Shown here one piece after another: positions 54,565-64,000 of a stretch of DNA of 64,000 nucleotides (position 1 is its first letter; each line of letters opens with the position of its first letter). The position numbers were made by a program, and so were the translations under genes. Below the pieces are notes generated by a model that saw only the letters and a list, made by a program, of their open reading frames with translations, searched no databases and was not told the DNA's origin. Origin of the DNA: Blastobasis lacticolella (Eukaryota; Arthropoda; Insecta; Lepidoptera; Blastobasidae); assembly GCA_905147135.1 (NCBI GenBank), contig LR990052.1, positions 379,501-443,500 of the forward strand. The letters run 5' to 3'.

Positions 54565-57500
54565 TATATAAGATGTACCAGACTTTGACCTGAGTGACCG
54601 ACTGAGTGGTTTGAGTAGATTTTAGTGAAAAGATCCTTAATCCTTAATCTGAAAGAGACATGAAATTAGAAATTCTATTGAATTACGAGACATCTATATT
54701 AAACTAGGTCGATCACTGCTTAACTTAATGAGAACTAGTTTTATTGAATTTGCTGTAATTAAAGTTTCATGCAAATGTAAATAGTCTAGGATATAAGAAT
54801 AAAGGCCGCAAACACAACGGTCTTTAATCGTAAATCTCAATTAATTGGATAGTAATTGTGATATTTTAACGTCATTGGTTGAATACTGCAAGGACTGCGA
54901 AATCTTACATTATTTGTCTTTTAATTTATTTACTCATTTTACAATAGCCAACAACTATCGTAAAATACGATGTCGGTCATTTATTATTGGATGTACTTAT
55001 GACCTACATGCCCTTGGGATATTGCCTTAACCACGAAATAAATGTCATTTATCCATGTGCCTTAACGGTATCTAGCTATAAAACGTATAAATCGCAATTT
55101 ATATCCCAACAACACACCTACGCGGTGAAATCCGAAATTCAAATAACCACATCAGGTTCATTCACTTCTTTCTATGCGAATATTGAGTCAAATGACTCCC
55201 CTGTCATTATATATTTGCGTGACCAAAATGCGAAGACTGTCTGGCTGGCTGTAAATAACTAGGTATTAAGGCCGGCGACAGATTTGGGCCCCCACGATGC
55301 GAAGGCAGAACTTTATATTATTATTCAAACAAGAATATGGTGTCGTCATTATTCATTCCACGTGTTATTTTGGGTAGATTTCGTTCCCTTTATCATGGTA
55401 TTGTAATGTTTGGAGATTAACAAGTAGCTTGTGTTCAACAATGGTCTAACAGAGCGTCCCTTACTCTACCGCGGAACGAGAATAATTCTGAATGAATTTC
55501 GTATTGTTGTGTTGCGTGGGATTCACAAATGAAAGGTATATTTATAGAAATACGAGAACGAGAACGTAATAAATCTTTTGATTGACAGATGTACCTGTAT
55601 TTTTATTGGGGTGCCTCAAATGTCATGAATTGTGACTCTTTAGAGCCAGCGACTGAAATACAAAGCACTTTTCTTAGAACACAATAGAATTTTACGATGA
55701 CAGTGGAAATCTTAATTGTAAAGACAGAACAATAATCACAATATAAGAATTGCTGCATGTAGGTGGACTTTCTATTTAGGGTTGAACTAAATTGTAAAAT
55801 TAAGATTTGAGCATTCAATTCAAAAGTATTTTTACTTCGTCTAACATAAATGAATATCAATTTAATTAAAAGAAAAAAGTTTAAATAAAGTAACGCGCCA
55901 CCCTCTGCTAATAAACCAGCAGCCACCCTCCAAGCTGAATACGAGCGACGGTTCAAATGAAATGATCATCGTCCATTACGGCCTCCAGTCACAGCCTAAT
56001 ACATACGAATGGGCCGTTAACCGTAACCTATGTCGCGCCCTCCACCGCCACACATACTGCAAAATTAAAAGTACCCGATTTTACCGAGACTCCAACTTTT
56101 TGAACACTCCTATTTTAATATAAGTAATAGATTTCACATGGAAATACCAGGTCTTTGGAAACTCCCATCTAGTTAGAAGTTAGGAGCAATACTCTTCAAG
56201 GAGCAATAGACTTCAGCCTTATGTAGGAGTAATCGTTGCTCCGGCGTGAAGTATTATTTCGATTAGGCACACTCAGTTTTTAAGATGCGAGTTTCACATA
56301 TGACTGCGAAACTGGACGTCACTGAAGATGTCGACACCTAGGATATGTACCTATTTAACAGTTTATTGTGCACAGGAAATACATAGATATGACAAAGTAA
56401 TAAATGACACAAGAGCCCGTCACTACCTACAACAGGTACCTATATGATAAGCGGTGTTTCCTGGTAATGTGGAACTACAACGAATGTAGCTTTCTGGGCG
56501 GTGAACACGCATACTTGTCTTTATGGGGTTAAAGGATTACATTGAGTCGTCCCTAATCGGAGATTCTAAATGGAGTACTCTCAATTTTGAACACAAGTTC
56601 TTCACGACTTTCCTCCACTATGGAACGAGGGTTTGGCTCGACCCGTATAAAAGGCGTCTCCAGTACTGTCATCCGCATAGCAATGAATGCCGTATGACAG
56701 CATATCATTGGAACTGCTGAACCTATAATGTTTGATGTGTACTTCTATATCCAGATTGTAAAGCTTCTTCAAGCCAAACCCTGATAATACTCACGACCCG
56801 GTTTTCTTCTATTCCGTGCTTACGACCCTCAGCCAAAGAAGCTATAACTCTTACATTATCTACCGAACCAATCTGAAACGACAACACCAGTACGCCGTAA
56901 TTAGCAATCGATTTTCGGGACACAATGCCGGACACTCGTTTCCTAATCACGTCTGTCCATTTGCCTACGAGAGTGGGCACGATTCCGGGGCAGGCATCCG
57001 GTATCCGGACCCTATCACACTAGACTATTCCCTACCAGAGAAAAAGCGATTGTCAACCATGTGCGATTGTTCAACGATGTCGCGGCAAATTGGGTAATTC
57101 GATAACGTGCTTTCTACACCTGTCGACAAAATCTGTATTCACAGTGTACACATTCTCCTCGTGCCCGCTACTAACCTACGGCCGGTACGAATCACATCTT
57201 CTGTGTGATAGGGGGCTAACTATCACCGCCGCCATGTTTACCCGGCCAGTGGCTAGAGCGTGCTTCGGCATTGATCACGGATATAGACGTACAGTTGAGC
57301 TAGAAGTTGACAGTTTAATAGTCGGTAGATCCTAGGCGTCGCCAATCCAGGATTTGTATGTCCGAATATGAAGCTGGAATGTGACATTTTGGCATAAGAA
57401 AAAGGTTTTAGGTTTTTTTATAAATAGTAGGTGTAAAATTTTTGATGTACAAAATACGTAAAGTAAACTTTGTCGCTCCAAGACAAGCCACAGTATACAA

Positions 57501-57690
57501 GGTCAGTCAGTTTCGACATGAGATCTTATTAAAATTAATATATAAGATTGTTCCTTCCATGGAAAAAACAATTAGGTACAGTATATACTCTCGAGCCCAT
57601 AGAAAATTTTAGGAGAAAACCTTGTGAACACCGTTCAGTCTACCATCGTAAAAGTAGAATAAACCAACTCTAGTTTCGAGTAGGTTCGAA
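54565..57690. other. Long unassigned stretch
   Basis: Several 60-117-codon frames on both strands resemble no family. No repeat seen twice in the window. Confidence 0.4.
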
Positions 57691-57699
57691 GCACAAATT

Positions 57700-57900
57700 T
57701 TAGTGACAGTAAAACTGTAATGTAGGAACCCCATCCAGACATGTGTCGTAAAATATGACTAATGTTATAGAGGCAGATTGTCAATTCCCTCCCTAAACCA
57801 GATATTGGGCAGCAGCGTCTTCTAGTGAGTGTTTTCAATACTGCGATCTCCAACGCACCCGCCAAGCGTGGAATTACGGCAAAGCTCCTAAATTATTTTG
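57700..57900 (+). repeat. GTGTCCGGCAGAG family, decayed copy
   Basis: 'cagacatgtgtcgtaaaata', 'gggcagcagcgtcttct', 'atactgcgatctccaacgca', 'cgccaagcgtgga'. Retains the central block missing at 54.2 kb. Confidence 0.65.
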
Positions 57901-57931
57901 AATGCTCAAGTCCAGCAGCAGAGTATTAATG

Positions 57932-57985
57932 GGTTTTTTATACCATTGAGGTGGCAAACAAGCTTACGGCCTGCCTGATGGGTCA
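57932..57985 (-). repeat. Lepidopteran LINE/SINE 3' tip
   Basis: 'ttgaggtggcaaacaagctt' and 'acggcctgcctgatggg' match 10.55 kb. Confidence 0.6.
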
Positions 57986-58204
57986 TTGAAGTGATGTGAC
58001 CGTTACTCAGTCTAAATAACGTCCCACCGCAGCCGCTCCCCGTTGCCTCCGCGGCCATATCATTCGTGCCGTCGCTTCCTCATCTGTTACGCCACCATTA
58101 TTTACGATACCACTCCACTCGCGACTCGCAAATTGTATTTGTTTCTTTTATCGTGTGCACAGACGGGTGATTTTCGACAAATATCTCGAAAGGGCGGAAG
58201 AAAT

Positions 58205-58318
58205 AAGATTTAACTTTTCCTTTGCTTTCCGTTAGATTGTTGACGTTTGAAAAGAGATTAATTAATGTAATCCTTATTCAATAAATACTTTTTTCATTTT
58301 CATTTTCATTTTCAGAAA
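58205..58318 (+). repeat. LINE-like 3' end with (CATTTT)n tail
   Basis: 'ctttccgttagattgttgac', 'gaaaagagattaattaatgt', 'ttcaataaatacttttttca', then CATTTT repeats. It shares its end with 46.3 kb. Confidence 0.7.
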
Positions 58319-58905
58319 TGTCCGCCGAAAACATGTGAAGAACTCAATACAGTGAGCAGTTTGTTCGATCAATATATCGGTTATCCCAGACTAGAACTTT
58401 GAGGTTCGCTCTAATATGCCTTGGATCGTTAGATTTGTAGTGACCGTTTCTTCATATTCTTCGTGTTACAGTTTCCCTTTTAAATTATACAATTCAAAAA
58501 TAAGCAACTTTTATCGCTGCTTCCGAAGCGGAGTTTAGGTCTGCCATTGTGCAGGTGATTTTGCATCAGAGGCAGGCGATTAAGTAGTCCATACTCTGTA
58601 ACGGATGACCTATCCAAGTAGCCCCATTTCACCAGATTATCCTTACCCTCTATGCCCCTGATCACATCAACTCAATTAAGCCAAAGTTTGGCGCTGTGTT
58701 TTTCTTTCCGAGAAGCGCCAAAGTTTTATTTTTTTAGGATACCCTCGTACTTTTATGCAATGTCCTCTTCCAGGCCATTTTTGCTCTCAAATGCCTGTGC
58801 GTGTTATTTGATGCAATTATAAGCGGTCTATTTACTCCTCGTCTACGCAGGCCTTCATTCCATACCTACAGAGAGTTCCGATCTAAAGGTCTCAGATATT
58901 GTTTT
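58319..58905. other. Unassigned stretch
   Basis: Nothing recognised. Confidence 0.45.
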
Positions 58906-58907
58906 AA

Positions 58908-59600
58908 TCTTCATTCGTTATGGAGTAATTTTTACATTTTACTGCCCTAAGTGGCAGTATGATTTCTTTCGTAAATAGCTTCTGAAGTGTCCTTTTACGT
59001 GTTGGTCGAGTGTTTTGTCGTCATATCGCCCGCTGTCTGTGTTCGCTTTCGGGTATTTACGGTGATCATTTAGTAAATAGCAGCCTCTCCAAATAACGGG
59101 ACCACCCTGAGATCAGTCCTTTCGTTCAGAAAATTGTTGTAAATGTGACGAAAATATTGATGTATATAAAAGATCATCAGCTTATCACAAAGATAAGTAA
59201 TTAATTACACTAGAATCGGTAAATATCCTTATGAAACACATACAGACCGTACCTTCTCTTTTGTTCAAGTCTGTTTAAAAGTAGGTAAACCTGTAGGTTG
59301 GTAGGTAGGTACTGTCCCCCTGTTAACCCGAGTACTGTCCCCAGCGCCGGCCTATACGCGTCAATAAAGGGAGTTCAGCTCTTGTCGATAATATGATCGA
59401 GGACCCACTTACTGTTCAACCTTCATTCGTTTTAGAATTATTTTACGTGTTCTCGTTTATTATTTCGTTCGTCAACGGCTTCCGAAGTGCCCTTTTAGGT
59501 GTTGGTTGAGTGTTTTGCCGTCGTATCTCGAGCTGTCTCTGTTCGCTTTTCGTGTATTTGCGGCGTCCATTTACTCGAATTGGCGCCCTCGTCGCGCCCG
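58908..59600. repeat. Diverged direct repeat, two ~180-bp copies ~510 bp apart
   Basis: Copy 1 (about 58910-59090) and copy 2 (about 59420-59590) share 'cttcattcgtt', 'cttc(t/c)gaagtg', 'gtgttggt(c/t)gagtgtttt', 'ctgtctctgttcgcttt' and 'gtatttgcgg'. Divergence is ~20% by eye. Nature unknown. Confidence 0.65.
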
Positions 59601-59862
59601 AGAGCTGTTTACTCGGGAAGTCAAACATTTTAGACTCCAATACGCTTGGAATCATCGGAAATTTCCACCGATCGACGGTTCGCCTGAATAGAACTGTGCG
59701 CGATCGAGGTTTGTCTTTTGCAATAACAGTGTAATTTTATACAAGAGAGAAGACAATTTAAACATTTTTTTATAAAATGAGTACTAACTTTTGCTAGTTG
59801 CTGGATGAAAACTGCGGGAACTATTTATGTCATAGACTTCGCTCTCGAAAAATTTGTGTTCT
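59601..59862. other. Unassigned stretch
   Basis: Nothing recognised. Confidence 0.4.
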
Positions 59863-59864
59863 CC

Positions 59865-59955
59865 GGGGAATAAGAATAAGAATTTATTGCTACAAGACAC
59901 CACAACACGGCATATTTGTGTAGCAAAGTTAAAAATAATAAGTAAAGCAACTACT
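59865..59955 (-). repeat. Probable LINE 3' end with (TTCTTA)n tail
   Basis: On the minus strand 'gcaataaattcttattctta' joins AATAAA to a short tandem tail, typical of insect non-LTR 3' ends. Nearby 'gctacaagacaccacaacac' is 3' UTR-like. Confidence 0.45.
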
Positions 59956-60304
59956 TGTGAACTTGTAATGTTAAAATTACAACAATGTAAAATTATATCA
60001 AAATCGGTTCAGTAGTTGTTGTGCGAAAGAGTAACACAATAGGTCTATCCTTAGAAATTGTCTCATTATTTACAGAATGACAAATCTCGCAAGATAGGGA
60101 CAAATGGCGTATCTTGTGTCGGAGGTTTCGGAGGTCAAGGTACTATGATGACGCAACGACTACTCCGATACTCAGAGGTTCCATTCCACTCTGTCTTGCG
60201 CCACCTCCTGCCAACAGTCAACCCGGAGTTCCAACAGGTCTCTTTTCACTTCGTTCAACGACCACTGACCGACACACACACGACACACCGGTGACTGGGA
60301 AATA

Positions 60305-60418
60305 TTCATGATTACAATTATAAAGAGATGAAGAGGTTGGCAAATAGGATAGAGAAGAGAGGCGATTGCACCATCGACAAGAGTCATACTCTTACAAATA
60401 TATGATGATGATGACAAT
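60305..60418 (+). repeat. LINE 3' end, second copy of the 9.9-kb family
   Basis: 'tataaagagatgaagaggtt', 'ggcaaataggatagagaaga', 'gattgcaccatcgacaagag', 'tcatactctta' match the minus strand at 9.86-9.98 kb, then end in 'tatgatgatgatgac'. Only the last codons (NYKEMKRLANR) and 3' UTR remain. Confidence 0.75.
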
Positions 60419-60534
60419 CAATGTCTGGGGGCTGTGAAAGTAACTGTACCTTCCAAAATAATACCCCAGCCAAATAATAGCAAGAAGGCGTTCATAGCCC
60501 CGTGACTTTGGCAGTAACTCTTTGCTATCAGAGA

Positions 60535-60650
60535 AAGTGTCTTGGAGTTCCAGAAGTGGGCAACACATTAGTGATAACTCTGGTGTTACGAGACCGCGGT
60601 GACCACTATTCATCTGGTGGTCCGCTTGGCTCTTTATTCCTAGATTTACA
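60535..60650 (+). repeat. Lepidopteran LINE 3' UTR fragment
   Basis: 'gtgggcaacacattagtgat', 'ctctggtgttacgagaccgc' and 'ggtgaccactattcatctgg' match 46.95-47.03 kb. Confidence 0.6.
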
Positions 60651-62505
60651 TAAAAAATGTCTGCCCAGAAACAACCTACACAATGTAGCCTTCAGATTCA
60701 ATACGGCCCATATTATTTTTACCCAATCGCATACAGAGCGAAATTCACGTGGCAACGAAAATTGATCTATCGTTTTCATTTCATATTCCGAGATCCCGTT
60801 TTATTCCGAGTGTTTTATTTACACGCAGTGTTTTCATGACGTGTTCCGCGTGGCCGGCTTTGGAGGCGACGTTCGCCGCGCTTTTGTGAACGCTAAGCGT
60901 TAACACCGGCGTTAAATACGTACGAAATGTAATCGCACATTTTTCATTTGCTCCTCGCTGTGTGCAAAGCCTCAAGAACTCGAAATGGAGGTCAAGCGTT
61001 GAAACGAATTCAACGTTGACATATTCTGAGCGTTTTTTGATTTTTCTCATTCGTTAAGGTTAGTAAGTAATGGGATATGGACTTGGCTGCTTGAAACATG
61101 TTTTGAAATATGCGGTATGTTTGTACTAACCTGAACTCTTTAAAAGAATATATTTTTCACATAAACCGCTTTAGTCAGGAGGTCATAAAACCTATAGTAA
61201 TGTATAGTTCAAAATGTTGAGTTCCGATAATTCGCGAAAAAGTTCAATATTAATGCGAAACGAGATATCATACCACGATCTTCAACTCTATGGCAGCACT
61301 CTGAATCTGGCGTCTTTAAAAAAAAACCTTTTTGAGAATTAGCCATCTGGTAAATTTTTGAAATCGGAAGACCCTCAATTGGCGGCAATGGTGCGCTTGT
61401 TTTGTTTACAACACGCCGGTAACGAGGTTTCCGCGCCGCCGGCAGGCAATTACTCGCCTATCAATCAGACTGATTTCCGGTTATGGCCGGCTAGGCGCGT
61501 TAATCGACAGCTAGGAGCTTCCAAGTATAATATACTTGCTTTTGTACTGGACTGTTGTAGTGGAGGGGAATAAGAAGTAGGTTTACCACTCCGGTGCTAA
61601 AGTAAGTTCCGTGGAATCGAGATTCTTGAAGATCGGGGCTGTAGTCTAGCCGTGAAAGCGAATACAGAGACAGAGTTACCTACTTTCGCGTTTATAATGT
61701 TAGTAGGGAGTATAGAAGTTTTCATTTATACCGTCACCGTAAGAACACGTTGCATTCTTAAAAGTTAGTATAAATCCAATTGGTACATACTGTTGCAGCT
61801 AGGTCAAGAAAATCCTCAGGCCGACAGTAATTCGAATCCAGGTTTCAACCGTAAATAATTTAAAACACAAATTTCGAGCCTACAACGGAGTGAAAATATC
61901 ACTGTGGTCATTAGCAAATTGGTATTATGAAATAATCGCCAGCTGCGCTGAACCTCGGCCGAATTAAATCCAGAATGGCGGCGGGCGGTTGCAGCGGCCG
62001 ACATGACTAACGGCTGGAAACAACTTGTCTCCCGGTCCGCCAACAGTTTGTCACCGCCGCCTGAGCATCGCCGCAGTGCGGGAACGGAACGGTAGATCGA
62101 CTTCATATAACGGAGGCGTAGTAAAGAATATGTTAGAGGTGTAGTGAAAGGACCACTGGATTTGTAGGTGTACGACTACGAAAGACTACGACTAAAAGTT
62201 TAACCAACTCAAATCTTACGTTATTAAGTTAAATGAAGAAATATAATGACAAGCACTTACCTAGTGAGTGTAAAGTGTTTTTCAATTCAATAGAAAATTA
62301 CAGGAACTGAACGTGACAACGATAAAGTTACTTCCGCGACATTCAGTATGATTCAGAGAGCTCGTACAAACATGCATGATTTCTGCACGATTTATGCATT
62401 TTTGGTGTCTTCACTACTGACAGAAAGATAAAATTTGTTTGTTTCAAACGCTCAGAGCACGCATCGCACCCGCACAGTAATCCTGATTCGTGTCGTACTT
62501 GTCAG
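60651..62505. other. Unassigned stretch
   Basis: No gene recognised. 71- to 96-codon frames at 61.36-62.1 kb lie in GC-rich patches and match nothing. Confidence 0.4.
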
Positions 62506-62506
62506 A

Positions 62507-62552
62507 CCCTGGCAGAGGCCGGGAGAAGCGCTAGGACGATGATGATGATTTC
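62507..62552 (+). repeat. RTE-like retrotransposon extreme 3' end
   Basis: 'ctggcagaggccgggagaag', 'cgctaggacgatgatgatga' match the last ~45 bp of the copy at 4.14 kb. Confidence 0.7.
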
Positions 62553-64000
62553 CCGTCGAGCCATCATACTGCTTTCCCTGTGCACTGTGTAATTACTTTA
62601 TGTTTCATTAGACCCACTTCGCAGTCAGCGCGGGTAACCCAGTTAGTCCGGGACTCCGGTGACCACTTTTATAACACACTCGAACTCGTTGGAAATGAGA
62701 AAGTTTTATGTTTATACGAGCACGAGAATCCAATTTCATTTATATGCAAAATCGTTGATAATATTAAAAAATTCTAACGCAATCATCTCCATTTTAATTT
62801 ATTGAGGCGGCCTCTTCTTCTGAGGGGATTGGGGCGTGATTAATGCGCTCTTAATTTTTTTTATATTAAATAGACGTAATTGACTTCGTCCAGGCAAATG
62901 ATACCGTAAATTTAATTATATGTACGGCTTATGGGGAGGCCGCCTTTTGATGTTCGTTGTTAGATATTTTATTTCATATTTGGCTTGTTACTGCGGCTTG
63001 CTGCCGACCGCATCCACTTCAATGTATAATCGGCCTATAAACCAACGTCAAGGAACAAGCTTCGTTTCTTTTTTGGTTTAAAGGATGGTTACTATAGCTA
63101 CTATAAGCGCCCGTGTAGACATACGCGTTTTCTGAGAACGTTTTCTCACATTAATATTTACGCAATATTAAGTTCTTTCACACAATATTGATACTTGGTT
63201 CTGGACAGACAAAAGCTTATTTTGTAGTTTTCCAGAAAAGTCCAGCATCAGAACAGTGAACCGCATCATCCGTCTTTACCGCGTAGCCATCGCGTAGCGA
63301 ATTCAGATTAGATAATGTGACGCACCTGTACGGTTCTGCATTTTTGTTAGATTAATCTTAGATGTTAGGTACCAGAAACACTTACACCTTTCCATCAAAC
63401 TCTCATTTGTCACCAAAGTTTTCTAAAATACTTTCATAAGTCCATACATGTCTGAGGACATCTCCGAGATGTAATTTAAAGTTTTGCCCGCATCTGTCCC
63501 GGGTAATGTATAGATAGTGTTAAATTGGATGCCATCGATACCGCGTGCGGCTGCGGGAGGGAGTGGCCCATCGATCAGAGTCATAAGCAAACCTTCCTTG
63601 GGTCGGATTGAGCGAGCTGGGGCTGGTATTGACTGGTTTTGTCATCGGAGCAGCGCTGGCCTTACCTAGATATATCATGGTTGTGCCGTTTTAGCAATGA
63701 CGTTAGAAACTCCTTTTAAGAAGATGGGTCACACTGTCAAGTAATGGGTGCAATGCGTGTATATCGTTTGATGTATAAAATGACAGACGTACGTGTCCAA
63801 AAGGAACTAGTTCTTATAACTAGAGTTCCCTAGCATCATAAAACACAATATGGCGAATCAGTCATCGCCATAGAAATGGAATCATGGGACCTGTCTTCAT
63901 TACGTAGTAAGGAGTTTCTTTCCTCATTGGTTTTAGTTACCGACGTAAAGAGACAGGGTGCGTGGTATGATTCCATCTCCGAAAAAATCTCCCGAAAATT
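62553..64000. other. Unassigned stretch to window edge
   Basis: No gene, RNA or repeat recognised. Confidence 0.45.

Noticed and set aside
54565..57690. A hidden multi-exon host gene in the long repeat-poor stretch
   Set aside because: No frame showed a recognisable domain or paired splice sites; I could not support a call.

Overview
The window looks like nuclear DNA from a moth or butterfly (Lepidoptera). It is AT-rich and has almost no long open frames. It is full of repeats that recur in lepidopteran genomes: 3' ends carrying the phrase GGTGACCACTTACCATCAGG, a 'GTGGTGTCCGGCAGAGTAGA...GATGATGATG' family, and a Helitron-like 'ACTAATATTATAAATGC...CTAG' element. I see no convincing complete host gene. 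The window is best read as intergenic or long-intron sequence, with two short candidate host exons (about 20.7 kb and 31.8 kb).

Layout. 0-1.7 kb: tRNA-derived SINE copies. 1.75-3.7 kb: an element with imperfect inverted ends around a tandem array of palindromic ~215-bp units in a three-unit higher-order pattern. 5.0-7.3 kb: a DNA transposon with ~500-bp terminal inverted repeats, TTTA target duplications and a 5'-truncated transposase, nested in an older palindromic repeat between 11-bp minisatellite blocks. 8.2-16.8 kb: LINE 3' fragments, a broken HARBI1-like transposase, a SINE inserted in an RTE-like fragment, and several MITEs, one with TTA duplications and AGCGCGCT ends. 20.4-22.5 kb: a LINE C-terminus, a candidate exon, and an 877-bp LTR miniature element with near-identical LTRs, a tRNA-Trp-type primer site and a polypurine tract. 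24.6-29.2 kb: two SINEs in opposite orientation, a 2.7-kb inverted-repeat structure and a tandem duplication. 31-33 kb: a palindromic MITE, a candidate exon and two copies of a common lepidopteran repeat. 36-47 kb: more SINE and LINE pieces, including a 318-codon reverse transcriptase C-terminal half. 48.5-50.7 kb: an intact 400-residue LINE ORF1 (gag-like, three zinc knuckles) with no ORF2, flanked by 9-bp target duplications inside another repeat. 52-62.5 kb: LINE fragments, a Helitron-like element carrying a nested insertion, and a diverged direct repeat. The remainder is sequence in which I recognise nothing.

The elements do not form a pathway. Their value is as a stratigraphy of nested insertions (SINE in RTE, transposon in palindrome, gag-only LINE in a LINE 3' end, LINE 3' end in Helitron). 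The items most worth checking are the gag-only 'half-LINE', the tandem-palindrome element, the truncated long-TIR transposon and the LTR miniature. Family names come from remembered motifs; no search was run.
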